Shown here piece by piece: positions 47,036 to 59,214 of a stretch of DNA of 64,000 nt; position 1 is the stretch's first letter; each line of letters opens with the position of its first letter. Source of the stretch: Daucus carota subsp. sativus (taxonomy: Eukaryota; Streptophyta; Magnoliopsida; Apiales; Apiaceae). The stretch spans positions 25,594,527-25,658,526 of the forward strand of contig NC_030384.2 of the NCBI RefSeq assembly GCF_001625215.2, written 5' to 3'. Below the pieces are notes generated by a model, which saw only the letters and a program-made list of their open reading frames with translations, was not told the DNA's origin and did no database searches. Position numbers and translations under genes: made by a program.

Positions 47036-47589
47036 GGCACAATGGTTTTATAACTAAAAACTTGTCTAGATGACCAAGATAAAATGTTATTTGAACTCAT
47101 CTTCAACAACACCCATACATAAAACACTTGTCTAATTATAACAACGGTTTCCAGAACCATTGTCTCATTTTGATTCTCACAATACTAACTAAAACAGTTG
47201 TGTAATCGTTCACCTAAACACACCACCACTACTTAAAACAATTGTCTTACTAAAAAATTTAGACAACGGGTTAAAAACTATTGTCTGAATGATTGTCACT
47301 CAATACAACGTAAACCGTCGTCTGAGCGTTGGGATTAGACAACACCACCGTTAGAAAAACACTTGTCTGTTTTGATTTGCTAGACAACGGTTTTAAAACT
47401 CTTGTAAGAATCATGGTTCAGGCAATACTTTCTAAATGCTGAACATTAACAGTTGTCTGTCGTTTTTAGGCAACACTTTTTTAACCGAGCGTTGTCTGAT
47501 GTGTGTTGTCTGATTGCGTTTTTCTTGTAGTGTTTCTTTTAACCATGTTATGTAATAAAGCACATGCAAGCACAATACGGTCATTTGTT

Positions 47590-48490
47590 TGTAAGCTAAA
47601 CTAGGATGGACATTTTAAGATCCCCTGTCTTCCTTTCAATAATCCAAAATATATATTTCTAGGTCTTGAATGTTTCAAGTTGAAATACTCATTAGTTATG
47701 TGTGGTTGACATGCACCATTATCCCACTCTCTGAGGTGATAAAGATGTCCTCTATATGAAGCTAATCCCTCTCCATTAGTATATCCCCAATCACATACAC
47801 AATAACAACCTTGACACAAAGAAAAAAACAAAACTTATTTTACTATTCACTCTTGTAGGTGTGTTATAATAATAATAATAATAATAATATAAGAGTATCA
47901 AATATGTTAACTACCTTTTGGCACATTTAAATCATTAGACCTAAAAATTGCATCTCGAAAAACCCGGACATCATGTGTGGATCCCTGCCAACTAAGTAAC
48001 ACATATATGAATTCCTCGAAACATAGTTAACATATCATTGTACCATCAAGCGCACTTACAGAATTCTACAAAAATATAACCACCATAACTTATATATTAT
48101 ATCTAAACTTTTTTATATATATAAAAAATGAATATCATACCTAAAAGCAGTTATATCTCTCATTATTACGGTTTTCGGATATGGGTGTTGGTTTTTTAAG
48201 TAGCAAACGATGTAATTTCAGGATAGAAAACAAAGATGCAAGAAATTGTCTACTAATAGTTTCACCACTTGTATAAAATTGAGTATTGATTGTTCTATTT
48301 TTTATGATGAGCTAGTGCGTATAAAAAACCTGCAAGAATCTCTTCTAAACACATATTTTTTGTCTCATTCAATCCACCTACATCTCTGACCATCTCAAGA
48401 ACACAAAATGTTCTTCGCGAAAAAAATTCCTACACATAGTGTCACCCTCTCTTATAATTTGATTCAAATTATGCGATCTCCTTCATATTC
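47590..48490 (-). pseudogene. PIF/Harbinger DDE transposase remnant (ALP1/HARBI1-like)
   Basis: Pieces on the minus strand follow family order: an N-terminal part (about 48450-48190) with MCLEEILAGF-like residues after frame repair by eye, NRTINTQFYTSGETISRQF and LLKKPTPISENRNNERYNCF; then SWQGSTHDVRVFRDAIFRSNDLNVPK (about 47985-47925) ending at a GTAGTT donor; then CVCDWGYTNGEGLASYRGHLYHLREWDNG and YFNLKHSRPRNIYFGLLKGRQGIL (47831-47601). These match plant PIF/Harbinger nucleases and the domesticated ALP1. Several frame breaks and lost segments make it a pseudogene. The matching ORF1 remnant lies on the far side of the CACTA element, same strand. Confidence 0.85.
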
Positions 48491-48499
48491 TAGTCCTTT

Positions 48500-49297
48500 T
48501 GTTAAATTGTATACTTTGAGAATTATCTAATGTTTTTCTAACCGAGTAACACACTAGATGCAAGATTACAACACAATTACTTATTGTAACTATAAAACAA
48601 ATATTGTCCCAATTTCTCCTATTTCTGAATGGATCACCGATTCGAGCCATTTTCTATATAAGGACATTATAAATATTATATATATGAAAACATTAAAAAC
48701 CTGAATTTCCATTGAATTTAAATTATAAGCGAATCCAGTAATAAAACAAAAATGAAGAAAATAGACATGCAAAGTAAACATAGCATTAGTAAGCACAAGC
48801 CTCGTTCCTTGACTGCCCCAAGGCGCACTTTTCTCGAATTGTTTCAATGTGAAATTCAATACACAGGTTAAACGTTAAAGACCAAATTAAGAAAATAACC
48901 AAACTGCCTTACTTATACAATCTAAAACATGTACATATATTGGAGATGCTAAAGCAGCGATCCATAAACATGTGATAAGGTGAATAAGGAAAAGATTAAG
49001 AAAGAGAAGAAAGAAGTGCCTATTTTTTTTCTCTCTAGATCCAATGAAGCAGAGTAGTGAAGATGTTCAGTCTTTTTCTTTTTGGGAGATGTTTGCGGGT
49101 AATGACCAGTAATGAAACGGGAAAGAGAATACAAAATCCTAGTTGGTAGCACGGAGAGAATTGAAGAGTTTTGGATAAATCCCAAAATTAAAAATGGTCA
49201 AAAAGAATGATATTTTTTTGTAAACAAATAATAACAAACAGAATGGAGTTAGTTAATTCTCTTCCCTTTGTAAGTTACCTCAAAACAAACGGCCCCT
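48500..49297. other. right part of the PIF/Harbinger element
   Basis: AT-rich DNA with no coding frame supported. It ends AACAAACGGCCCC followed by TAA (49284-49300), i.e. GGGGCCGTTTGTT on the other strand, a PIF/Harbinger-type terminus. The partner terminus was not found. Confidence 0.5.
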
Positions 49298-49299
49298 AA

Positions 49300-50230
49300 T
49301 ACTAATGATACGGTCCACTTTGGACCTTGACCAAACTCGCAAGCATTTATTTTTGTACTCCTCTCAAAAGGCTTTATTTCAACGGAGTTGTTTGACTACT
49401 TCATTGACTACTTCATTCAAGACAAGTCTTCTTTATATTTACGATGTGAGACTTGGTTGACACACACTTGAAGAACCACTATGTGACCCTTATATATATC
49501 TCTATTGTTTATCAGCTGCTACTTCTCTTGTGGGACATACTGCCCGACGACTTTAATGTTAGGAATATTTTAAACACAATCTGTCTAAGATCTTTGACCA
49601 CAATCTAAGTGAGAGTATCCCACATCACAAAACTAGTTGCAGGATCATGCAACACTCATAAACTCCATGTTAGTATATGATATTGTCTACTTTGAACCGT
49701 GATCAAGCCCACGCGTATTTGATTTTGTACTCCTCACAAAAGGTCTCATACGAATGAAGTTGTTTGACTGCTTATATTCAAAACAAATCTTTTTCATACT
49801 TATGATGTGGGACTTGTGTTGACACTCACCCTACACAAATAATGTCAACTTGGGTTAACACACACTTGAAGAACCACTACGTGACTCTTATGCCTCCACT
49901 GTTTATCCGTTGTCACTTGCTATTCAAGTGAGAGCATCCCACATCACAGAACTACTTCTAAGGTCGCGCAACACTCATAAATTGTACATTAGTTAAATTT
50001 TTGTCTACTTTCAATCATGACCAAACTCGCACGTATGTATTTTTGGACTTCTCACAAAAGGTATCATACTAATGAAATTGTTTGACTATTTATACTCGAT
50101 ATTCGAGACAAATCTTTTTTATACGTATGATGTGTGACTTGTGTTGAAACTCACTATACACAAATAATTTCAACTATTCATGTGAGTTCGTAAACGAATT
50201 ATCCTCATCCCAACTTCGAATAACAAGGAC
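49300..50230. repeat. three diverged ~350-bp tandem units
   Basis: Units start near 49310, 49680 and 50005 with (T/G)TCTACTTT(G/C)AA/GGACC..TGACCAA. Each has TTTTTGTACTCCTC(A/T)CAAAAGG, GTTGTTTGACTACTT and ACGATGTG(A/G)GACTTG(G/T)(T/G)TTGACA. They are probably fragments of one repeat family; no coding. Confidence 0.75.
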
Positions 50231-52440
50231 AGTAACAATGGTTTTGCTGAGTTGTTTCAACTTAGTAAATCAGATTTTACGTAACAATCATAAATTGCCT
50301 CGAACCTGTTATTGAGCGTTACCCAATCAAAATTTTCAGTTGAAAGTAAATGTTCAAAAATAATTTGATCATTTTTATTTTCAACCAGCATAATTTCGAC
50401 GTCAGGAAAAATTTTCTATTTTCAACCGAATGCGATCGACATAACTATTTCAATCAGATTTATATTTGGGTTGTCAAAAGCAGTAGACACACAATCATAA
50501 TACCTTAATCTTTTTCTAGTAATAAAATTGATTATTCAAATTAAATATTGAATTTAAAATGAGAATTTTAATATGTATTCTATCTATAAAATTCATTTGT
50601 AATAATAATGTTATGCTTACTGCTATTTTTTGGTTTAATTTCGTGTTATATCTTAATTCTATACATAAAAAGATATAATTGATGTTAAAATTATAATCTA
50701 AAATGAATTTTTTTTTGAGATTTTGTAACCCTCATTCCTTTATATGACATTATTATATATATGAAGCAATGGCTTAAATATATTGACAGATCATTAAAAA
50801 AAATTGACAAGACATCAATTTAAAATTTATGTTTATTAATTAGCTTTTCTCAAAATATAGATGTCAGATTTGTAGTACAAAATAGGGACTCGTTCCAAAG
50901 ATCTGGAACTGTTTCTTCACACAATTGCTGAATTTTATTGTAATATGGAGATCACAATTCACACGTACTTATATTCTGCCTTTCTAGCTTTAGTGACATG
51001 ATGAGTTTTATTTTTCCCTGTTTATGTAGATTTGGTTATCATTCCATGTATTATTTCATGCAACTTGTCCCACTGAACTGAAGTCGTGGCAAGAAGCCTT
51101 CACGTATTATCTCTTCATGCAAAGGGGATAATACTGATCAGAAACTCGATAACAATCTCCCCAAGTGAAAGATTGTGGAATTGCCGCCGTGGTGTTAGAT
51201 AAAAATGATTGGCTCAAATGAACCTATAAGACATCATGTAAAAGTTGCTAAAGTTGCTGAATATTTTACTTTTGGTGGTACTGAATATATTGATTAGCTA
51301 TATTTAAAAAATGATATTATTATTTTAAGTTGTTATAAATAGCATATATATTGTTTTAATATAGTGATAATAGATAATGTTAAATCTTGTTACAAGTCTC
51401 CGAGATTGGCCAAATATAACCAAAATCAGTTGGGTTGACTATATTTTTAGTTGGGTTGACTATATTTTTAGACAAGGATAATATGTGGTTGGAGTAAACA
51501 ACATTTTACATGTTATTAGTATATTTTTTAGTTTGGTATAATATATTAAATTTTAGCTAAGGGTTTTGTGAGTTGGAAATGCTCTTAGTCTCTGTAATAA
51601 TAGGGTAGCAGTTACTATCACGGGTTAGTGTAAAATTGTAAACAAAATTGTTATTGAGATCTTGGGCTAAAAAGTCTTTTGTGTGGGAATTTTTGAAGTA
51701 CAGCAAGCTTAAATGTTTTGGTAGCAGCTAGAACCAGAGAGACAACAAGGCTTTGAGAAAGGAAAGTTCACCAGTTCCTATTTAAAAGTTGAATCGGTAG
51801 CACATACCTTATCCATTAGTCTGAAGAAGCTTCTGCATCATACTGTTTTATTGCCTGGGTGAAGAAGTTTCTTTCTTCTTGACCTTGACAAAGAGATCAT
51901 TTATCAAGTTTGACAAATTTCTTGATTATTCCCATTTCCCAGAATCTCACTACCAGGAAAGCGCCCAAGACGATGATTCCTTGCTACCGCAGTCTCATTG
52001 AATTCGCAAACTGAATCACTAATAAAAGTTTTAATCTCTGTTTTCTTTTGTGCTTCCACGATCAGTATAGTATCTAATCTCTATTTCCTTTTGCTCTTCC
52101 ACCATCATAACAACCTGTTAATTTTTCACCTGGAATCACAAGATCATTAATAGTGCAACAAATCTTTGTAAAATTGTTCTCCTTGTTTGTGACTGTTGTT
52201 CTTAATTTCATGCGTGAAGTACAACATATATCACTGAACCTAATTTAGACAGACATATATTTTCATTATAGCTTTTGTACTAAAGAAATTCTTCTTATCC
52301 CAAGGTTGAAGAACAAAGAAACGATACACAGAAAGACGTCATTCTTAACTAGAAAAGGCGTTCAGCTTTGACTAAAAATGAGTACCTGGAAAACTGGTAC
52401 AAAAATAATAAGAAAGTCTTTTACAATGTTATCCGTCTCC
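50231..52440. other. intergenic, no gene seen
   Basis: AT-rich DNA. A small direct repeat, AGTTGGGTTGACTATATTTTT (51428 and 51450 region), is the only local feature. Some less AT-rich stretches (51690-52160) have no continuous frame. Confidence 0.5.
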
Positions 52441-52476
52441 CAGCCTTCAAGCTGCAATAAAAGGCCACATCAAGCA

Positions 52477-52740
52477 TCAGATATGCAGCGTTTCTATAGC
52501 TAGAATTACAAAGCACTTCTGGTAGACTGTAAAACCAGCTAACATCAGCATCAAAGCATGCCTTAGAGGCCTTAATTTAAACTCCCCTGCAGAACAACTA
52601 ACCCACTCATCAGTCACTGAGAATTCAACACCATGGTCTACTTTATCTGCCCCTGCACTCAGTACCCCGAATCGCAGCAGGTAGATGCCCATATCCACAA
52701 CAAAAGGGCTTGAATATGCCTCAACTAGTCGTGTTCATTC
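52477..52740 (-). other. open frame of unknown nature
   Basis: A minus-strand frame (52698-52477) encodes 73 residues with WVSCSAGEFKLRPLRHALML and AGFTVYQKCFVILAIETLHI. It extends upstream a few codons without a start. No family is recognised and base composition is slightly less AT-rich than around it. It may be an exon remnant or chance. Confidence 0.2.
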
Positions 52741-54160
52741 ACCAACATCTACGTTAGCACTTGCTTCTAATCAGTGGTCTCTCTACTTGCAAAAAAACAC
52801 AAGCATGTGCATCAACTCCAGTTTAGTTGCCTCATCTAAATCAGACCTTAAATATTTCTCTCGATCACCTCCAGAGATGCCACAAAGAACAATATGCTAG
52901 TTCCGGCACAACTTGTGTTCCCACGTTGAATTATAGTTGCCAAAATACAATATGCTAGTTCTGGCACAACTTGTGTCCTGATCACTGCATTAGAAAGCTT
53001 AAGTTGTTGAGTCTTTCAAACAAATTAAAGCAAAAAAAAGTGGAGGTTTACCTTCAGCATGACACTAATATCTATAAAATCTATGAAATTTGTGATTAAC
53101 ATTTTACACCAAGTGTAATTCAGGAAACATATAAAGGAACGATTAAGTACCAACCTTTGATGGGAATTCTATATAATTAACCAAATATCATTCAAATGAC
53201 CAAAATTTACTAATCTATTGGGCTGTGACAAATCATAAAAATACAGGAAAAATAATAGTAAGAGCAACCCCAAACGTACTGCCCCTTCGGCTAGCTAGAA
53301 TATTTATAAAGTATTGACTATCTAGAATTTTTCTAGTCAAATTTCTTTTTTCCACCAATTATGCTTGGCTAAATTGGCTTGCTATTGCATTAACTAATTT
53401 TGAAATTCAAGAAAAATAAAAACAAACATAGGAAATATGAGATTGTGTAGTGTTTGTTTGCTGCCAAAGGTGGCAGGTAACGAAAATAAGATAACTAATA
53501 TAATAGCCAGGGAACAGGCTACATATTGCCAGGATTTTTTCCGCTATGCAAATTATACATTAGTCACATCAGCCCATTTAAGTGAACACACTAGCTATTA
53601 TAGCTAGTGAAGAGTAATAGCCAGCAGCACTGGAGCTGCTCTAGAAGGACCTATAAATGACCACTTATCAAGTAAAATTAACTCAAAAAGTGCTGTTAAA
53701 AATTGTTGTGCGGTCAGAAAAAGTGCTGGTGAAAAAAGTGTTGTTGTAGAAATCAGATAACTGTTTGGTAATATTTTTGATATTTGCTTATTTTGAGTTA
53801 TAATATAAACAAAATAATTTTGCCGGTGAGATTTGATAGTGAAATTCGTAACAGCTTCCTGCAAAAGCTGAAAACAGCTTTTTCCAAAAGCATGGGAGGA
53901 CCTGCTTTTTCTAAAAGCAGCTTTTCAGCTAAAAGCTGCTGTTCAGAAAAGCTGCTTTTAGATTTACCAAACAGTTTTTCACCTGCTTTTCAGCAAAAAG
54001 TTGTTGTTGTCTGCAACAGCAACCCCAAACAGTACCTAAGAAAGCTAACGAGATCCTATTAACTGACTATGTTGGTGATTTAAAATTACTACAGCACCAG
54101 AGGTCTCTTCTGTTTTTTAGCATAACCATGTATGAGAGAAGAACAACTTAGCTACCGCAA
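52741..54160. other. intergenic with AGCTTTT-rich repeat, no gene seen
   Basis: A short direct repeat, CAATATGCTAGTTC(C/T)GGCACAACTTGTGT, occurs at 52891 and 52948. Between 53590 and 54040, many AAAAGCTG / CAGCTTTT motifs and ends like AACCCCAAACAGTACC look like a hAT-type MITE, but exact termini and target duplication were not found. Confidence 0.4.
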
Positions 54161-54167
54161 CTAAGTG

Positions 54168-55510
54168 TTTTACCTAGATTTGTAACATAATACTCTTGAG
54201 TTTTACACAGAAACCGACTCAGAGATTTGATGGACTTACCTGTACATCTCATTACCGAACACCTTCTCTTAGTTATGATGCCACAGGCAACTGGATTGAG
54301 ATGCCTCCATGCTATACCTATAAAATTTTCAACAGCTATAGCTGATTTATAATCATGAGAGCAGAATAACTTAACTACTATAACTAAGTTTTACCTATAT
54401 TTGTAACATAATAGGCTTAATGACCTTTTAGCCCTCGAAGTATGGGTGGAAGTTCCGATGCGGCCTCGAAGTTTAAAAACGTACCTTTCGACCCTCAAAG
54501 TATCTTTGTCGTACCTTTTAGCCCTTTTTAAAAATACCGGTATAAATCGGGGGATAAACTTGACAATTCATATTCGGGGTAAAGTTTGGGCGTACCTTCT
54601 AACCCTTAAAGTATACATCTCGTTCCTTTTAACCCCTAAAGAATACATTAAAATACATTAGATGTTCTTTTTAACCCTTAACGTTTAATGCCCCTTTTAA
54701 CCCTCACGTGTGAAGTGTCAACTTTGTCCACCCCGTTATATACCGGTATACGCCATAAGGGCTAAAAGGTACGACAAAGATACTTTGAGGGTCGAAAGGT
54801 GCGTTTTTAAATTTCGAGGCCGCATCGGAACTTCCACCCAAACTTCAAGGGCTAAAAGGTCATTAAGCCAACATAATACTCTTAAGTATTACGCAGAAAG
54901 CAACACAAGCATTTGATGGACTTGCCTGTACATCTGATTACAGAACACCTTCTCTTAGTTATGATGCCACAGGCAACTGGATTGAGATGCCTCCATGCTA
55001 TACCTACGAAATTTCCAACAGATATAGCTGATTTATAATCATGATAGCAAAATAACTCAACTACCATAACTAAGTTTTACCTATACTTGTAACATAATAC
55101 TCTTAAGTATTACATTCTGTCAAAAAAAAAAAAAGTATTACACAGAAAGCGACACAAGCATTTGATGGACTTACCTGTACAACTGATTACAGAACACCTT
55201 CTCTTAGTTATGATGCCACAGGCAACTGGATTAAGATGCCTCCATGCTATGCCTAAGAATTTTCCAACAGCTATAGCTGATTTATAATCATGAGAGCAGA
55301 ATAACTTAGCTACCATAACTAAGTTTTACCTATATTTGTAACATACTACTCTCAAGTATTACGCAGAAAGCGACCCAAGCATTTGATGGTCCTACCTGTA
55401 CATCTGATTACAGAACACCATATATTAGCTATGATGTCATAGACAACTGGATTGAGCAGCCTCCATGCCATGCCTCACAAATTTCCAACAACTATAGCTG
55501 ATTTATCATC
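54168..55510. repeat. four tandem ~220-bp units, one split by a MULE MITE
   Basis: Each unit contains TTTTACCTATA(T/C)TTGTAACATA, TTTGATGGACTTACCTGTAC, ACAGAACACCTTCTCTTAG, TGCCACAGGCAACTGGATT and AGCTGATTTATAATCATGA. Units begin near 54170, 54390, 55075 and 55325. On the minus strand each has the same potential exon: open over about 50 codons (WRHLNPVACGIITKRRCSVI), ending at a strong donor CAG|GTAAGTCC. They lie downstream of the PPR gene on its strand. Confidence 0.85.
54414..54869. mobile_element. MULE-type MITE inserted in the tandem repeat
   Basis: Inverted ends of about 110 bp starting GGCTTAATGACCTTTTAGCC, flanked by the perfect 9-bp duplication AACATAATA (54405-54413 and 54870-54878). 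456 bp, no coding. The 9-bp duplication places it with Mutator-like elements. Confidence 0.92.
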
Positions 55511-56548
55511 ATCTGAAAAGGCACATTGATTGCTAAGTGTGCACCGAGTTAACAAATTTAGACTCAACTTTACACTAGAAAAGTGGGGAGAGCAGCAAAA
55601 GGTTACATGGCTAAAACTGCAACCATGAGGAACACACCCAAAATTAAAAGCAAATAACAGCTTTTTTGGTGTTTTATGCCTGAACCTGTTCAATTTTAGT
55701 AAGATGGCACGTGATTTCTTGGGAATATGCCTCAATGCTCCCTGCATCAGTTTTTACCGCATAAACGATTCACTCGAAAAACCTCTAGGAAAACATACTG
55801 GACACCAATTTTTTACAGAACATGTTAGCATAGTATCAAGCTACTTACTGTACTGAAAGTCTCAAACACTTATCGGAAAAATTTTCTTGTTCTACTGTTT
55901 AATACTTTACTAATGTACTATTCAAAGGTGGCAAACTAAATCACCTTTGCATCTCTCAACACCCTGTATAACAGAATCGGAAAGCAGCAGCTTCGATGAG
56001 GTTCAGGTCTCAGCTGATGAGATGTGAAGCATGACGTTTTGACAACTCAACTTTGCATTGGAGATGGGCTATATGAACTTACTACATAAAGTTGCATCCA
56101 CATTATGAAACTAACTCTAAGTTTCACAAAAACATTAATCCATCAACTTGTTGGTAACTTAAAAACGAAGTCATTACTATAAGAAGGTCATGCAGACATT
56201 GACAAGCAAAAAAAAGCAGAACCTTCCGGATCTATCAAGAACGGCGACAGTACAGCAACTTAAAAAAGCGTATATTACTTCTAATTCTCAAGACTGGCCA
56301 ACTAAAAATGTATTATAGTAAAGTTTGGAAATTTTAGAAATGGACTATCTGCATATTTTATGCTGTATTATAATATATTATATATTGTTTAGGACAAACC
56401 TAAAACATAAAAAAGTGATAACCTTAATTGTTTAACTTTTGAACTAGTAAATAATTACAAATCAATATAAACAGAAGTGCATCTTTGTATAAAGGTCTCA
56501 TTAGTAAATATAGAGAGAGAATACATAGAAAGATTGAGTGTCCTACCT
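55511..56548. other. 3' region of the PPR gene, no other gene seen
   Basis: No independent gene. The part next to 56548 is likely the PPR 3' untranslated region. A minus-strand frame (55747-55475) continues from the last tandem unit and has no recognisable domain. Confidence 0.4.
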
Positions 56549-58774
56549 TTAAGAAGAAATATTGTATTCGATTTGGTCTTCAATAACTTCATACTCTACA
56601 TAAGAATCTTCACATGCAACATATCCAGCTTCTTTCATTTGTTTAAGTAATCCCCTGAGCAAAGGATAAATCTCCTCAGACTGGGTGTTGGACATGTCTT
56701 CCACCATAAAAGGCGAAATTCCAGCTCCAGCATCAATCCATGCAACACCAGGAGCCTTTTTTACACCCCAGTCCCTCATGGAAGTCCTAATCTTTGCTAG
56801 TTCGTTCCAACATCCAGCTGCAGCATACATGTTTGCAATTAAGACATAATACCCTGAATTCTGAGGCTTCATTTCTAACAGATTTTTTGCCGCCCATTCT
56901 CCAACTTCTGTATTTCCATGAATTTTACAAGATCCTATAAGAGTGGCCCACATTGCCTGGGTTGGTTTGTATTGCATCCCTCTCAATATTCCCACTGCCT
57001 TATGAATTAAACCAGCTCTCCCATAGAGGTCAACCATGCAAGCGAAGTGCTCCAAACGAGGAGTTATGCCATAGACACGTGACATATTTTCAAACAACAA
57101 CTGACCTTCAATAACAAGACGAGAATGACTACAAGCTGACAAAACAGCAATCATGGTTACATGATCCGGTCTTATCTGGGAAGCAATCATCTCTTCAAAA
57201 AGTTTCAACGCAGTTTTGCCCTCTCCTTGTATCCCGTACCCAGCTATTAGTGATGTGTAAGTCACTTCATCCTTTTTGATTAGTAAATCAAATAATCTTT
57301 TTGCTAAGGATATTTTTCCAGATCTTGCATACATGTCCACCAGGGCATTCCATAACAGCAAGTAATCTTTAAACACTTCACGCTTAATCATATAGCAATG
57401 AAACTCTCTACCGTGCTGAAGATTTGCTACCCTAGCACATAAAGGCAAAAGGCTTGCAATTGTCACATTATTAGGTTCAAACCCAAAAAGAATCATTTCT
57501 CTAAATAGAAAGAAAGCTTCCTCAGTATGGTCCCACTGCGAGTAACCAGAAATGATAGAATTCCACGTAATCATACTTTTAACTTGTACTAAATTGAACA
57601 AAACAGTTGCCAGCCTAAGGTCCTTGCACCGAGAATACATAGTGATCAATGAATTTCTAACTTTATCAAATTCATCACAATAACTACGCACCGCCAAACC
57701 ATGAATCTCCTTCCCCAATTTTAAAGAACCCACATGAGAACATGCACCTAAACCGTTAATCACCGCAACAGGATCTAAGTGAATCAAACATTTCCTCATC
57801 CGACAAAGCAATTCCAGCGCCGTATCATATCTACCCGTCTTCAAACACCCCCCAGCTATTGTATTCCACGTTATCATATTCAATTCAATACTCTCTCCCT
57901 GCATATACTCAAAAACCTCAAACGCCTCCTTCCACATCCCCCCAGAAGCATAACACGAAATCATAGAATTCCACGAAACAGCATCCCTTTCACGCAACCC
58001 ATCAAACAGCTTCCGCGCAACATCCACTTCCCCACATTTCCCATACATATAAATCAAAGCATTATAAACATACAAATTCCACTCAACCCCACTACATTCA
58101 ATAGACCTATGCACCTCTCTCCCAGCCACAACATCCAATTCTTCACTACAAGCCTTCAAAACCGAAGGGTAAGTAAAATTATCCGGCCTAACCCCCTTCT
58201 CCACCATCACTCTATACATCGAAATCGCCTCCCCACAAAACCCATTTCTTACATAACCCGAAATCAACAAATTCCACGACAACGGATCCTTAATCCCAGA
58301 ACTACAAACTATAATTTTACCATAATCAAGCACATCTAAATTAGCATAAAATGTAACAAGCTTAGGAACCAAAATAGAGTGCTTCTCCAAACCCGAAGTA
58401 ACAATATAAGAATGAACCTGTCTACCATGTGACAAAGCCTTAAGATTAGAACAACACAACAAAAGACGAGACAATGAGATTACAATTATGTAAAATGAGT
58501 CACCAGACCCAAAATGTGTCTGAATAGATGCGAATGTTTTGAAGGCTTGTTCTAAATGGCCTTGAGTTGCAAACCTTTTTAAGGAAATAACCAAAGAATC
58601 AATCATGGGTTGTTTAGGAATAGATGGGTTTTGTTTCCAATTTCGAGGAATGCATTTCTGGAGTTGTGAGAGGAAATAGTGGGGGTTTGGTAGTGAGGAG
58701 AATGAAGATGATGGCATACAATGTGAAGTGGTAGTGAATGCATGACTGCATACACAATCGTTGTATGTACACAA
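56549..58774 (-). CDS. PPR protein, PLS class (At1g71490-like)
   Basis: Intronless frame of 741 residues built from P-L-S pentatricopeptide repeats. Typical units are DPLSWNLLISGYVRNGFCGEA, NLYVYNALIYMYGKCGEVDVA, DAVSWNSMISCYASGGMWKEA and DEVTYTSLIAGYGIQGEGKTA. An E-type C-terminal region follows: MVDLYGRAGLIHKAVGIL, WATLIGSCKIHGNTEVGEWA, YYVLIANMYAAAGCWNELAKI. No DYW domain is seen. PPR proteins of this class bind organelle RNA and usually recruit C-to-U editing factors; target and organelle are unknown. The repeat pattern and tail resemble Arabidopsis At1g71490. The start is uncertain: the first Met gives 741 residues, but Met at residue 20 (MPSSSFSSLPN) precedes a more transit-peptide-like region. 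A MULE terminus lies 174 bp upstream of the first ATG. Confidence 0.9.
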   Translation of the reverse strand: MCTYNDCVCSHAFTTTSHCMPSSSFSSLPNPHYFLSQLQKCIPRNWKQNPSIPKQPMIDSLVISLKRFATQGHLEQAFKTFASIQTHFGSGDSFYIIVISLSRLLLCCSNLKALSHGRQVHSYIVTSGLEKHSILVPKLVTFYANLDVLDYGKIIVCSSGIKDPLSWNLLISGYVRNGFCGEAISMYRVMVEKGVRPDNFTYPSVLKACSEELDVVAGREVHRSIECSGVEWNLYVYNALIYMYGKCGEVDVARKLFDGLRERDAVSWNSMISCYASGGMWKEAFEVFEYMQGESIELNMITWNTIAGGCLKTGRYDTALELLCRMRKCLIHLDPVAVINGLGACSHVGSLKLGKEIHGLAVRSYCDEFDKVRNSLITMYSRCKDLRLATVLFNLVQVKSMITWNSIISGYSQWDHTEEAFFLFREMILFGFEPNNVTIASLLPLCARVANLQHGREFHCYMIKREVFKDYLLLWNALVDMYARSGKISLAKRLFDLLIKKDEVTYTSLIAGYGIQGEGKTALKLFEEMIASQIRPDHVTMIAVLSACSHSRLVIEGQLLFENMSRVYGITPRLEHFACMVDLYGRAGLIHKAVGILRGMQYKPTQAMWATLIGSCKIHGNTEVGEWAAKNLLEMKPQNSGYYVLIANMYAAAGCWNELAKIRTSMRDWGVKKAPGVAWIDAGAGISPFMVEDMSNTQSEEIYPLLRGLLKQMKEAGYVACEDSYVEYEVIEDQIEYNISS

Positions 58775-59214
58775 ACACGGATGTGTAGTTTGATGTGTTC
58801 AAGAGTTTGAAGGCTTTGTGTTTGAATATTCTTGCAGTGAGGGTTTTAGAACCGGCAAAGCACAGGGGTAAGAGGTTTTAGGATTTTTTTTTTTAAAAAA
58901 AATTCTTATCATATAAACATAATAAATTAATAATCTCATAAAATAAAGGGAATTTTTGATAAATATATATTAAAAAGTAGTTTTTTGCATATTTACTTTT
59001 TCAAAAAAACCAAAATTACACTAATATCCCCTTACTTTTGAAAATTGCGGAAATACTGGCTTTTAATTAGGTGGTTAGTTTTGGTTGCTCCTTTCCAAGA
59101 AAACAGTTAACAATCGAGCTCTTGTTCCTCTCCATCTCGTCAAAACACATCAACCAAACTGGCGATTTCTTCAATCGAATTCGCAACTCTTTCACTCAGA
59201 TTAACGATCAAAAG

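Larger units (their letters stand above)
42387..47532. mobile_element. CACTA element inserted in a Harbinger element
   Basis: Ends CACTACAAGGAAAAACG and reverse-complemented CACTACAAGAAAAACGCA, flanked by TTT (42384-42386, 47533-47535). Both subterminal regions are crowded with GACAACGG / CCGTTGTC motifs (about 42410-43060 and 46410-47525), the usual CACTA subterminal repeats. The middle holds no TNPD-type transposase but contains a kinase-gene fragment (44722-44925) and a large direct repeat. It is non-autonomous and about 5.1 kb long. Confidence 0.9.

Noticed and set aside
57779-58339. 186-codon plus-strand frame inside the PPR gene
   Set aside because: Antisense shadow of a long PPR coding frame with biased composition; no domain.
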